Under the pieces are notes generated by a model. That model did no database searches and had not been told where the DNA came from. It saw nothing but the letters and a program-made list of their open reading frames with translations. Both the position numbers and the translations under genes were made by a program. DNA of 64,000 nucleotides from JAJPIG01 sp035531675 (lineage in GTDB: Bacteria; Desulfobacterota; Binatia; Binatales; Binataceae), in the NCBI GenBank assembly GCA_035531675.1, contig DATKSL010000007.1, forward strand, positions 1 to 64,000. The letters run 5' to 3'. This document shows positions 54,619 to 63,444 of this stretch, piece by piece (position 1 is the first letter of the stretch; each line of letters opens with the position of its first letter).

Positions 54619-55023
54619 ATGGACGGACGAAGACTCAGAATTCTGGTGGCCAAGCCCGGCCTCGACGGTCATGACCGCGGGGCCAAGATTATCGCCCGTG
54701 CGCTGCGCGACGGCGGCTTCGAGGTGATCTACACGGGGCTTCATCAGACCCCCGAGATGATCGCCGAGGCGGCCGTGCAGGAAGACGTCGACGCGGTCGG
54801 CCTGAGCGTGCTGTCGGGGGCGCACATGACGCTGTTCCCCGAGGTGATACGGCTCCTGAAGGAGCGCGGCGCCGGCGACGTCGCGGTCTTCGGCGGTGGT
54901 ATCATCCCGGAGGACGACGCGCGCGAGCTGGCGGCCGGCGGCGTCAAAGCGATCTTCACGCCCGGCGCCACCACCGTGGAGATCATCAAGTGGGTGCATG
55001 ATAACGTGCATCCGCGCCAGTGA
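54619..55023 (+). CDS. Acyl-CoA mutase small subunit, cobalamin-binding (IcmB/McmB type)
   Basis: Protein of 134 residues with the B12-binding DxHxxG motif as GLDGHDRG (lower-axial His18), then SVLSGAH and FGGGIIP. It supplies the cobalamin domain for the large subunit 5 bases upstream. Separate large and small genes of this kind fit isobutyryl-CoA mutase and archaeal-type methylmalonyl-CoA mutase. An in-frame ATG at 54604 overlaps the upstream stop and would add 5 residues. No MeaB/ArgK-type G-protein chaperone is visible nearby. Confidence 0.93.
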   Translation: MDGRRLRILVAKPGLDGHDRGAKIIARALRDGGFEVIYTGLHQTPEMIAEAAVQEDVDAVGLSVLSGAHMTLFPEVIRLLKERGAGDVAVFGGGIIPEDDARELAAGGVKAIFTPGATTVEIIKWVHDNVHPRQ

Positions 55024-55030
55024 TCCGGCC

Positions 55031-56188
55031 ATGAACTTCGATCTCACCGACGAGCAGCGCCAGATTCGCGAGACCCTGACCGCTTTCGCCGAGCGCGAAA
55101 TCAAGCCGCACTCCGCCAAGTGGGATCGCGAGGAACACTTCCCGCGTGAGGTGGTCGAGAAACTGGGCGCGCTGGGTTTTCTCGGCGTCGCCTTTCCGAC
55201 GGCCTACGGCGGTGCGGGTGCCGATACGCTTTCGCAGGTGCTGGTGGTCGAAGGTATCTCGCGATACGACGCCTCGATCGGCTTGTCGTGCGCGGCGCAT
55301 ATGTCGCTCGGCAGCGGCCATATCGCGCTGTTCGCTTCCGAGGAGCAGAAGGCGCGCTATCTTCCCGATCTCGTCAGCGCCAAAAAGCTCGCGGCCTGGT
55401 GCCTGACCGAGCCCGACTCCGGCTCCGACGCCGCCGCGCTTCGCACCAGCGCCGTGCGCGACGGCGACCATTACGTCATCAACGGCAGCAAGCTCTTCAT
55501 CACCAACGGTAACGTCGCCGAGGTGCTGGTGGTGATGGCCCGCACCGACGCCACCCGCGGCCACGACGGCATCTCGGCCTTTATCGTCGAGCGCGGCAGC
55601 CCGGGGCTGAGCAACGGGCGCAAGATCGAGAAGCTCGGGATGCGCGCGTCGGACACCGCCGAAGTGATCTTCGACAATCTGCGCGTGCCCGTATCCAACC
55701 TGATCGGCGAGCCCGGCCGCGGTTTTCGGCCGCAGACGGTGAGCGTACTGGAAGGCGGACGGATCGGAATCGCCGGTTTCGCCGCCGGTATCGCGCGCGG
55801 CGCGCTGGAGGATTCTGCCGCCTATGCGCGCGAGCGCAAGCAGTTCGGCAAGCCGATCGCGGATTTCCAGGCGATCCAGTGGATGCTGGCCGATATGGCG
55901 ACGCGTATCGACGCGGCCTGGATGCTGACCTGCCGCGCCGCCCAGCTACGCGACGCGCGCCGCCCGTTCGGGCGCGAGGCGGCGATGGCGAAGCTGTGCG
56001 CGTCGGAGGCCGCGATGTGGTCGACGATCAAGGCGGTCCAGATCCACGGCGGCTACGGCTACGTGACCGATTTCCCGGTTGAGCGTTACATGCGCGACGC
56101 GAAGATCGCCGAGATCGGCGAGGGCACCAGCGAAATCCTGCGCATGATTATCGCCAAATCGCTGCTCCGCGACGGCGCCACCTTATAG
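55031..56188 (+). CDS. Acyl-CoA dehydrogenase
   Basis: FAD flavoprotein of 385 residues, a second ACAD that is clearly a paralogue of, but not a near copy of, the one upstream. It has WCLTEPDSGSDAA, FITNGN and IHGGYGYVTDFPVERYMRDA, with the catalytic glutamate in EIGEGTSEIL. It lies 7 bases after the mutase small subunit and is probably cotranscribed with it. Acting on butyryl- or isobutyryl-CoA on the other side of the mutase is a reasonable inference. Confidence 0.94.
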   Translation: MNFDLTDEQRQIRETLTAFAEREIKPHSAKWDREEHFPREVVEKLGALGFLGVAFPTAYGGAGADTLSQVLVVEGISRYDASIGLSCAAHMSLGSGHIALFASEEQKARYLPDLVSAKKLAAWCLTEPDSGSDAAALRTSAVRDGDHYVINGSKLFITNGNVAEVLVVMARTDATRGHDGISAFIVERGSPGLSNGRKIEKLGMRASDTAEVIFDNLRVPVSNLIGEPGRGFRPQTVSVLEGGRIGIAGFAAGIARGALEDSAAYARERKQFGKPIADFQAIQWMLADMATRIDAAWMLTCRAAQLRDARRPFGREAAMAKLCASEAAMWSTIKAVQIHGGYGYVTDFPVERYMRDAKIAEIGEGTSEILRMIIAKSLLRDGATL

Positions 56189-56192
56189 AACA

Positions 56193-56224
56193 ACGGCGCT
56201 CCCGATACCGATCGGGAGCGCCGT
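56193..56224. terminator. Bidirectional rho-independent terminator
   Basis: A perfect 14-base inverted repeat (56193-56206 and 56211-56224) with an ACCG loop lies between two convergent genes. On the reverse strand it is followed by TTGTTCTAT, a partial T-tract, so it should end the beta-helix gene transcript. On the forward strand no T-run follows, but the very strong stem directly after the acyl-CoA operon should also help stop it. Confidence 0.75.
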
Positions 56225-56244
56225 CGCTTGCTGAGCTATCCAGG

Positions 56245-57636
56245 TTATTTCGCGGGCTTGGTCAGGAACGGGGAGGTCGTTACCCCGTCGCTCGCGGATG
56301 AGCATCCGTGGGAGCCCGGCCCTTTGGCGCATCCCCACCAGTTCTGCGGGGCCTGTGCCACAACCGCGCTGCTGTTGCCGGTGTTGTTGATACCGGTCAT
56401 CTTGCCGAGCAGGTTGTTGTTGTAGATGGAGGCGAAATAACACGGCGCCGTGCCGCAGTTGTTCCAGCCGGGCGCGCCAATCCAGATGTCGTTGGTCTCG
56501 CCCTTGATCGTGTTGCCGACAATCGAGACGCCGGTCGCCTGCGCGCCGAGGTCGGCGTAGACCTCGATCCCGGTCGGATCGGCCGGGCCGTCGGTCTCGC
56601 CAGGTCCCGGATTCGGGTCGGCGCCGTTGCCCTTGATGAGGTTCCCGATCACCACGTTGTCTTTCAAGTTCTGTCCGGGGGCATGACTGTGAAAGGTCAC
56701 GCCGGGCTCGCTGTTGCTGACGATCGTATTGTTGATGATCAGGTTTTTGTGCGACGAGGTTCCCGGCGTGGGCGTGAAGACGCCGACTCCGGCCGCGCCG
56801 TTACCGCGCGAAAGGTTATTCGACACCGTGTTGCCGCTGACCCCGAATGACACCGCGCCAATGTTGGCACCGCTGCCCGCCGGCGGATGCGACGGCAGGG
56901 TGATGCCGCAATCGGGGATGTTGTTCTCCACGTCGTTGCCGGTCACCAGGTTGCCGCCGTTGATGTTGGTCTCGTCGGTGAGCAGGATACCGCCGGCGTT
57001 ATTGAACACCTGGTTGTTGGCGACGGTCGACAGCGCCACGCCGTCAAGATGCACCCCTTCGCCGCAATCCTCCTGATCGAAAGTGGGAACGGCGCCGCCG
57101 ACCGGACAAGTCGGCGGATTGGCGCTCGTATTCAGCCCTTTGTCGTTGTCGATGACGATGTTGTTGCTGATAGTAACGTTCTGGATTGGCGCGCTGGTAG
57201 GCGTGCAGGTCGGCGGCGGACCACCGACGCAATCAGGCGCAGGACCCTCCACCAGGATCCCCTCATGTTGCGCGTCCTGGATCGTGAAGCCGCTGATGGT
57301 GACGCCGCTGGCCTGATCGAAAATTCCGTTGTCGAACCCGGTCGCGTCGATCTTGGTGGTCTTCGCATTCTGACCGAGGATCGATAGCCCGGTGAGGCTC
57401 GAATCGACCGTGACCGTCTCGTCGTAGGTGCCGCCGAACACGAACACCGTATCGCCGGGCGAGGCCGCAGCCACCGCGGTGCCGATCGTCATATAGACGG
57501 TCATGCTGCAGCCGATCTTCCTGGCCAGTCCCCTCGGGGGCGTGCCGACTGCTTTGACGCACAGCACCGCCGCATTTGCCGAGGCGGCGATCGCAACCGC
57601 CATGATTGGCAGCGCGATCAGTGAAACGAGCCGCAT
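56245..57636 (-). CDS. Secreted right-handed parallel beta-helix protein
   Basis: Protein of 463 residues with a signal peptide (about 1-23, ending ANA). The body is a series of PbH1-type repeats with asparagine ladders (NVTISNNIVIDN, NQVFNNAGGI, NLIINNTIVSNS, VSIVGNTIKG), the pectin-lyase-like beta-helix fold found in NosD, polysaccharide lyases and surface proteins. Several cysteine pairs suggest disulfides. No lyase catalytic residues could be identified. ATG at 57681 would add 15 Arg-rich residues and has a GGGAGGG site; ATG at 57636 gives a normal signal peptide. Confidence 0.85.
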   Translation of the reverse strand: MRLVSLIALPIMAVAIAASANAAVLCVKAVGTPPRGLARKIGCSMTVYMTIGTAVAAASPGDTVFVFGGTYDETVTVDSSLTGLSILGQNAKTTKIDATGFDNGIFDQASGVTISGFTIQDAQHEGILVEGPAPDCVGGPPPTCTPTSAPIQNVTISNNIVIDNDKGLNTSANPPTCPVGGAVPTFDQEDCGEGVHLDGVALSTVANNQVFNNAGGILLTDETNINGGNLVTGNDVENNIPDCGITLPSHPPAGSGANIGAVSFGVSGNTVSNNLSRGNGAAGVGVFTPTPGTSSHKNLIINNTIVSNSEPGVTFHSHAPGQNLKDNVVIGNLIKGNGADPNPGPGETDGPADPTGIEVYADLGAQATGVSIVGNTIKGETNDIWIGAPGWNNCGTAPCYFASIYNNNLLGKMTGINNTGNSSAVVAQAPQNWWGCAKGPGSHGCSSASDGVTTSPFLTKPAK

Positions 57637-57753
57637 AATTCCAAAACCTGGGCGGAGCCGCCCGCGCAAGCAGACTTGCATTGGTAAAAACCCTCCCTTA
57701 GATGAGTTGCATTACTTTCCAGACTTCGGGACGACCGGTCAAGCACAATCGGG

Positions 57754-58758
57754 CTAAGTTTCAGCCGTCGCTTCCATGGTCGCGGCGAAGTCACGCTCGG
57801 CAGTCTCGCGTGGTCCGACCGGAAACGGAATCGGCAAGGTGATGCCGGCGGCGCGAAAGCGCGCGATCATCGCGCGCGCCTCAGCGGCGCTGCCGAAGGC
57901 CGCGAGCTTGCGCGCCGACGCATCGCTGATGGCTCCAGGAGCCTCCTCGCGCTTACCTTCTTTCCATAGCCGCCTGACCTCGGCGAATTCTTCGCCCAGT
58001 CCATAGCGCGCGAACATCCGGTCGTAGCTCTCGACGAAGCTGTAGCCGGCGAGTTCACGTTTGAAGGCATCGAGCGCGATGCGTTCATCGGGCGTCACGC
58101 ACATCCTGATGTAGATCGCGCGATCGACGGCGTCGCGTGGCCGGCCCGCCTGCGCAGCGCCGGCCTCGACCTCGGCGAGCATCGCCGGGATCGCCTCGGC
58201 CGGCGAGTAGTTGAGCAGCACGCCGTCGGCAATTTCACCCGCCAGCCGGAGCATCGGCGGATTCAACGCGGCCAGATAGATGGGCGGCGCCGGCCGGGTA
58301 GGGCGGAAGCCGAGCCGGAAGTCGGAATGGTAAATCTCGCCGGCGAATTTCGAGCGCCCGTCGCTGAACAGCTGGCGCATGATGGCGACGCACTCGCGCA
58401 TCGCGGTCACCGGCTTGCGATAAGCGGCGCCATGCCAGCGCTCGACGATGATCGGGCTGGAGACCCCCAGCCCGGCGATGGCGCGGCCGCCGGAAATCTC
58501 GTTGAGCGTCAGGAACGCGGTCGCCATCGCAGCGGGCGTCCGAATCTGGATCGGCAGCACGCCGCTGGCGACGCCGATACGCTTGGTCGCGCAGGCAAAC
58601 GCCGTCATGCTGACCAGTCCATCGGCGCTGCCCGCCTCGGCGATCCAGAGCGAGGCGTAACCGAGTTCCTCGGCGCGGCGCGCGAGGTCGGGGAAGCGGC
58701 CGGGTTGGCCGGTGCCGAGCGTCATGTGTAGGCCGATCTTCTTTTCGATGTTCGCCAT
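57754..58758 (-). CDS. LLM-class flavin/F420-dependent oxidoreductase
   Basis: Luciferase-like monooxygenase family protein of 334 residues, a TIM barrel with the N-terminal ARRAEELGYASLWIAE and the GVLPIQIRTPAAMATAFLTLNEISGGRAIAGLG block typical of F420-dependent members. Substrate and cofactor (FMN or F420) cannot be settled from sequence; many such proteins in Actinobacteria and Binatota use F420. The 30-base gap to gspN on the same strand holds nothing notable. Confidence 0.88.
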   Translation of the reverse strand: MANIEKKIGLHMTLGTGQPGRFPDLARRAEELGYASLWIAEAGSADGLVSMTAFACATKRIGVASGVLPIQIRTPAAMATAFLTLNEISGGRAIAGLGVSSPIIVERWHGAAYRKPVTAMRECVAIMRQLFSDGRSKFAGEIYHSDFRLGFRPTRPAPPIYLAALNPPMLRLAGEIADGVLLNYSPAEAIPAMLAEVEAGAAQAGRPRDAVDRAIYIRMCVTPDERIALDAFKRELAGYSFVESYDRMFARYGLGEEFAEVRRLWKEGKREEAPGAISDASARKLAAFGSAAEARAMIARFRAAGITLPIPFPVGPRETAERDFAATMEATAET

Positions 58759-58788
58759 GGGGATACCTGTGATCGCGGCAGTGGTGGG

Positions 58789-59655
58789 TCAGCTTATTTG
58801 CGGCGCGGCGAGACGGCCGCGCACGAGATAAGGTTGTGCGCCGGGCGGATGCGGCAACATCTGGAACAGCGGGCCAAGGCGGCGGCGGCCCGAAGGCGTC
58901 GGCTCAAGCTTCACCCGCAGATCGATCAGGCTGTCGGGCAGGTCGGCTGCCAGCCGAATGGTACCGCTTGCGCTGACCGTGAAGTCGCCGCCGGCAGCGT
59001 CCAGCGAGTCGACCGTCACGACCCCGCCCTCCACATGCGCCGAGCCGTCGAGGTCGCCGAACCTGAGCGTCGGCAGGCCGCGGATCACGCGCAGCGTAAA
59101 ATGGGTGAGCTTGAGATGCACCTGGCCGCTGCCGAGCATCGGATCGAGGTTCGGCAGCGAGCCCGACCCGCGGCCTGACAGAAAGCCACGCGCGTTGACG
59201 CCCATCCGCACCAGCTCGTCGTAGCGGCTCAGATCGAGACTGCTGGCATCCATGCCGACCCCGACGCCGTGGCTGATGCGATAGAGGACCAGGCTCACAA
59301 AGCCGCCGTAGAGCTCGGCCTCGAGATGGATTCCGGGCCGGCCCAGCAGCAACGAGCCGAGCGCCGGCGCGAGCGTTACATTGGCGCCGTCGAGCAGCGG
59401 CGGCGCTCCGGGCATGAGCGTGTTGCTGAGCCGAACCCCGTCAAGCTCGGTCCCAATCGGCAGGCGGGCGTGATGGTCGGTGTAGGTGAGCGCGAGATTG
59501 AGCGGCGCGAGCATCGAGGTGAGCGCCTGGCCGTACGGAAAATCGGCGGCCAGGAAAACCACAAACACCAGCATGCCGATTCCGATGTAGCCGATCGCGA
59601 GCAAGTGGCTGCGCCAGAACTCGGCGCTCAACAGATCGTGGGCAAGCTCACGCAT
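58789..59655 (-). CDS. gspN: Type II secretion system protein GspN
   Basis: Protein of 288 residues with an N-terminal membrane helix (about 17-37) followed by a beta-rich periplasmic domain like that of the GspN family (LPSLDPMLGSG-like region, LDLRVKLEPTP..RRLGPLFQML near the end). GspN is a non-universal inner-membrane part of the T2SS found in Xanthomonas-like and deltaproteobacterial systems. Its start overlaps the gspM end by 8 bases, so it is the last gene of the operon. Confidence 0.8.
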   Translation of the reverse strand: MRELAHDLLSAEFWRSHLLAIGYIGIGMLVFVVFLAADFPYGQALTSMLAPLNLALTYTDHHARLPIGTELDGVRLSNTLMPGAPPLLDGANVTLAPALGSLLLGRPGIHLEAELYGGFVSLVLYRISHGVGVGMDASSLDLSRYDELVRMGVNARGFLSGRGSGSLPNLDPMLGSGQVHLKLTHFTLRVIRGLPTLRFGDLDGSAHVEGGVVTVDSLDAAGGDFTVSASGTIRLAADLPDSLIDLRVKLEPTPSGRRRLGPLFQMLPHPPGAQPYLVRGRLAAPQIS

Positions 59656-60334
59656 TCTTGGCCAACGCGACGCAGGTCATGTCGACGTCGAAACTGTGAG
59701 GATCCTGAAAGCGGCGCTTGATGTGGATAGTCGAGACCCGGATCGGCACCGACAACGTCTGCAGACGGTACAGCGCATCGACCAGTTGCTGCAGGCTGAG
59801 ATTCGTCAGCTGCAGGTCGACGCTCGACGCCACCATCCCGTCGGCGACCTTGCGATCCACGCCCGGTGTGATCGAGCCGAGCTTGTCGTGGCCGACGCTG
59901 TCGCTCAGCGCTTTCTCGACCACCGAGAACAGCGAGAAATCCTTGTCGCCCGGGACGGTTCGTTTGCGCGCCACCGCCAGCTCGCTCTTGAGACGCAGAT
60001 AGGTCCGCGTCATCGCGCGAACCTCGAGCAGCTCGTGCTGGCGCTCGACCACCCGTTGGTTCAGGTCCGCCCGCAAACCGATGATCGGCAGATAGATCAG
60101 ATTGTAGGCCAGGAAGATCCCGAGCAAGCCGGCGGCGATTCGCACCAGCAGCTTCTCGCGCGGTTCCAGCCGATGGTAGTGGGCGCGCAACTGGCGCAGG
60201 TGGGGGTCGAGCACCGCGCGCAGGCGGGCAACCTGCGGGCCTAGCACAGCGCCGAGAAGATCGGCGATCCGCTCGCGCATCCACGCCGCCAGATCCCGGA
60301 GCCGCCCCAGTAACTCTCGAATTCGCTCCAGCAT
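59648..60334 (-). CDS. gspM: Type II secretion system protein GspM
   Basis: Protein of 228 residues. An unusually long cytosolic N-terminal part with heptad-like helices (MLERIRELLGRLRDLAAWM) precedes one membrane helix (about 73-92) and a periplasmic ferredoxin-like domain. GspM anchors GspL and the platform. The ATG at 60334 is 4 bases after the gspL stop codon. Family conservation is low; the assignment rests on topology plus the order gspL-M-N. Confidence 0.82.
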   Translation of the reverse strand: MLERIRELLGRLRDLAAWMRERIADLLGAVLGPQVARLRAVLDPHLRQLRAHYHRLEPREKLLVRIAAGLLGIFLAYNLIYLPIIGLRADLNQRVVERQHELLEVRAMTRTYLRLKSELAVARKRTVPGDKDFSLFSVVEKALSDSVGHDKLGSITPGVDRKVADGMVASSVDLQLTNLSLQQLVDALYRLQTLSVPIRVSTIHIKRRFQDPHSFDVDMTCVALAKNA

Positions 60335-60338
60335 CGGC

Positions 60339-61805
60339 CTACTCCGTCCCCCCCGCGGCATCCGCCGGCATGGCGCTCAGGCGAAAGTCGACCTTGCCCG
60401 CTTCGGCGGCGGCCTTGGCGTCGGTCACCTGGATATTCCCGAAGTAGCCGCTGCGCTGCAGCGCGCGCTTGATTTGATCGATGGTCGCGAAGGAGTTCGC
60501 TTTGCCCGCCACCTTGAGGGTGCCCGCGTCGATAGTCACGTCGGTCATCTCCACCGGCAGGCCGCGCCCGATGGCACGCGAGACTGCGAGCAGCGTGTCC
60601 AGCGGCGAGCCATGTCCGCCATTGTCGCCGAGCAGTTTGAGCTGCTTGCGCATCGCCGCGAGCTCGGTGCGCAGCGCCCCCCGGGCGTCACTCGCCGCGG
60701 CGACGCTACCCAGCGCCGGGGCGGCGGCCACCACGATCTGGCGATTGATGACGTTGAGGCGGCTGATTCCGACCGACAGCCCCAGGAAGAAATGCAGCAG
60801 CGCCAGCAGCGCGACGCCGGCGGCCAACGCTGCCGACAGTCGCAGCGGCGCGAAATCGCCGGTGCGGCCGTGAAAAGCGAATTCACCCTGGCGGAAATTG
60901 AGCAACTCGGCAGGATGCGGCGGCAGCTCGCCGATCAGCATCGCCAAGCAGCCGCTGAAACGGGCGGCATCCGGCGGCACCTTGCCGAACGGCCGGCCCA
61001 GGTCGAAATCCTCCGGGAGCTGCACCTTGATCGCGAGGCCCTCGGCAATCTGGGTTCTGACCCGGGGCGCAGCCGATCCGGAGCCGGTCAACACCAGCTC
61101 GGCTTCATCGGATTCAATCTGATTCGCCAGCATCATCTGGCGCACCGAATTCAGGATAGTTGCGCCGAAGGCAACCGGCAGTGGCGTGGTGCCGGTGTTT
61201 CCGGCGCTCGCCGTTGCGACTGTGCGCAGCGCTTGCGGCGCGCCGTCAGCGTCGAGCAGCACGATCGAGGCCGAGCTGTGATCGACGTTGACCAGCAGAT
61301 GGGAGCCGGTATGGCCATTACGACCGCGCGCCATCAGCAGCGCGAGGGCGAGCGTGGTAAGCGTGACGGTCTTGGGATCGAGGCCGGCGAGCGCAAGTAA
61401 TTCGAGATGTTCCTTGATATGAGCGCGGCTGGCATAGGCCGCCATCACCCGCGTCTGATCGCCCTCCTGGCCAAGACGGGCGAAGGCCACCACCGCGTCG
61501 TCGACCGGAAAGGGCAGATGCTCCTCGAGGGCGAACGGGACGACCTGGTTGAGCCGCCGCCGATCCTTGAAGGGCAGCTCGAGCAAACGCTTGGCGACGA
61601 ATTCGCCGGGCAACGCCGAAACCACGATATCCGGACGACCGGTGGCGACGACCAGGCGAACCAAGGCGGCCGAGAGATCGTTCTCGCCGCTGGCGCGCTG
61701 ATCCTCGAACAGCCCGATCAGGCCGAAAGTGTTCCACGAACGCTCGGCGATGGCGGCGCGCACCCAGTCGCCGTCGATTTCGAGCGCCATAATTCGCTGC
61801 GCCAT
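60339..61805 (-). CDS. gspL: Type II secretion system protein GspL
   Basis: Protein of 488 residues: a cytoplasmic actin-like (ASKHA) domain (about 1-310, with VVSALPGEFVAKRLLELPFKD and LLVNVDHSSASIVLLD), one membrane helix (about 327-348) and a periplasmic ferredoxin-like domain. The layout resembles GspL with PilM/PilN-like halves. It links the GspE ATPase to the membrane platform. The start is 20 bases after gspK. Confidence 0.87.
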   Translation of the reverse strand: MAQRIMALEIDGDWVRAAIAERSWNTFGLIGLFEDQRASGENDLSAALVRLVVATGRPDIVVSALPGEFVAKRLLELPFKDRRRLNQVVPFALEEHLPFPVDDAVVAFARLGQEGDQTRVMAAYASRAHIKEHLELLALAGLDPKTVTLTTLALALLMARGRNGHTGSHLLVNVDHSSASIVLLDADGAPQALRTVATASAGNTGTTPLPVAFGATILNSVRQMMLANQIESDEAELVLTGSGSAAPRVRTQIAEGLAIKVQLPEDFDLGRPFGKVPPDAARFSGCLAMLIGELPPHPAELLNFRQGEFAFHGRTGDFAPLRLSAALAAGVALLALLHFFLGLSVGISRLNVINRQIVVAAAPALGSVAAASDARGALRTELAAMRKQLKLLGDNGGHGSPLDTLLAVSRAIGRGLPVEMTDVTIDAGTLKVAGKANSFATIDQIKRALQRSGYFGNIQVTDAKAAAEAGKVDFRLSAMPADAAGGTE

Positions 61806-61825
61806 CTACCGCTTCCTCCTGCCCC

Positions 61826-62782
61826 TCATTGCTCGTTCCATCCCGTCAGTACCGCAGTTCCGTTCGGACTGCTACGGAAGGTGGCATAGATGAAGCGGCG
61901 CGCCCCGGCATAGGTCCCCACGCCCGTTATCGTAAAGTAACTGCTGGTAATCGTTAAGAGCCTCATTGCCTGGTCGGAATTCTCCCCGACCCCCGACAGG
62001 TTGCTGATATCGGTGATATTCTGGAACGGCTCGCGGGTTCGGGCCTCGACGATTTCCTTGACCAGCGAGGTGTCGTTGGCCAGTTCGGGGGAGAGCGAGG
62101 CGAGCAGTTCGGGCGGCGCGGTATTGGCGTTGACGCGTTGCTCGGGCGCCACCGTCAGGAACTGGCGCAGCAGCATGAAGGTGGGCGTATCGACCCCGCG
62201 AATCATCCGCAGATCGCCGATGTTCGGCATCGGACCGTTGCGCGGCGCATAGGGCGGCATCAGCCGCATGTAGTAGTCCGCCTCGGCTCCGCCGCCGGGC
62301 GACTCGATGCTGTCGGGATCGAGCCAATCGACGATTGCCGGGATTATCTGGGGATTGACCTGGAGGATCGCAAACAGCCGTCCCAGTATCTGTACGACGG
62401 CCTGATTGACCGCCCCGTTGCGCGGGTTGATGAGCTCGTTGATGTTCAGTTTGCGGGCGTCATCGACAATCGAGACGCTGGCCGTGCCGCCATCCAGCGG
62501 CACCGGCGGAAACGGCATCGCCCACGGCTGACTGAGCGCATAGAAGGGTTTCTGCATGGCGGCGTTGACGCGCGCTTGCTGGGCGAGCAGGGCGAGTCCC
62601 ACGTTGATCGCCGAGCGGGCCAGATACTCGGCGCGCAGCTCGTTGGCCTGGTTGGCGGCCGAGCGATAGCCGAGCGAGCTGGAGGTGGTGAAATCGACCA
62701 CCAGGATCGTCATCAGGGCGATCGCCAGCAGCGTGGCCAGCAGGGCGACGCCGCGCTCGGACTGTTTGAGTCGCGTTACCAT
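61826..62782 (-). CDS. gspK: Type II secretion minor pseudopilin GspK
   Basis: Protein of 318 residues with an N-terminal ERGVALLATLLAIALMTIL prepilin-type helix lacking the Glu5 of other pseudopilins, as is normal for GspK, and the alpha-domain with VNANTAPPELLASLSPELA. GspK caps the pseudopilus tip with GspI and GspJ. The ATG at 62782 overlaps the gspJ stop region by 7 bases; the 90-residue longer frame has no family similarity. Confidence 0.92.
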   Translation of the reverse strand: MVTRLKQSERGVALLATLLAIALMTILVVDFTTSSSLGYRSAANQANELRAEYLARSAINVGLALLAQQARVNAAMQKPFYALSQPWAMPFPPVPLDGGTASVSIVDDARKLNINELINPRNGAVNQAVVQILGRLFAILQVNPQIIPAIVDWLDPDSIESPGGGAEADYYMRLMPPYAPRNGPMPNIGDLRMIRGVDTPTFMLLRQFLTVAPEQRVNANTAPPELLASLSPELANDTSLVKEIVEARTREPFQNITDISNLSGVGENSDQAMRLLTITSSYFTITGVGTYAGARRFIYATFRSSPNGTAVLTGWNEQ

Positions 62783-63444
62783 TGCGTGAACGACATCGGC
62801 AGGCTGACCTGGGTTGAGAATCCGACCGGATGGCCGCGGCTGTCGGCGATCACGATATCGATGGTGACCGCCAGCGGCAGTTGACGGCCGGGCGGAAGAC
62901 TGGCCGAATCCCAGCTCTCCTGCCACATCGAGCCGTCGAAATAGCGGATGTGCAGCGAGAGCAGATTGTTGGTGAGCACGACGCTGTTGGCCGCGCTCGG
63001 CCCGCCCATCAGAATCAGCGCGCTCTGCTCGCTGCGCATCAGCAGCGACCATTGCGGATGTTGCGGATTGGGAGCGGTAGTGTAGGTGACGACCTGTTCG
63101 GCGCCGAAGCCGTCGAGGCTCATGCTGTGACTCAAGTCCAGGGTCGAAATGGTCACATTATCGAGCGGCTGGCCGTTGCTCATGTGGGCTAGCCCGAGCA
63201 GCAGCACGTGGCTCGGCACGATCGGCGTCTGCACCGCATCGCGGAACTCGTTGCTGAGCGTCCACAGGATGGCGCGTCCCTCATGGTCGATATTGAGCCG
63301 ATTCTCGGCCTGGACCTTGCCATGCGACACCGCACTGAACGCCCCCGCCAGCATCGCCATCACGACCCCCAGGATCATGACCGCCAGCATCATCTCGATT
63401 AGCGTGAAACCGCCATCGAGGCGGCGCGGAGCGCGGCGAATCAT
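62776..63444 (-). CDS. gspJ: Type II secretion minor pseudopilin GspJ
   Basis: Protein of 222 residues with the prepilin cleavage and helix motif GGFTLIEMMLAVMILGVVM at about residues 12-30 and a beta-rich globular domain. GspJ is part of the pseudopilus tip trimer. The ATG at 63444 overlaps the gspI stop codon (ATGA); the longer frame is a shadow of gspI. Confidence 0.92.
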   Translation of the reverse strand: MIRRAPRRLDGGFTLIEMMLAVMILGVVMAMLAGAFSAVSHGKVQAENRLNIDHEGRAILWTLSNEFRDAVQTPIVPSHVLLLGLAHMSNGQPLDNVTISTLDLSHSMSLDGFGAEQVVTYTTAPNPQHPQWSLLMRSEQSALILMGGPSAANSVVLTNNLLSLHIRYFDGSMWQESWDSASLPPGRQLPLAVTIDIVIADSRGHPVGFSTQVSLPMSFTQW

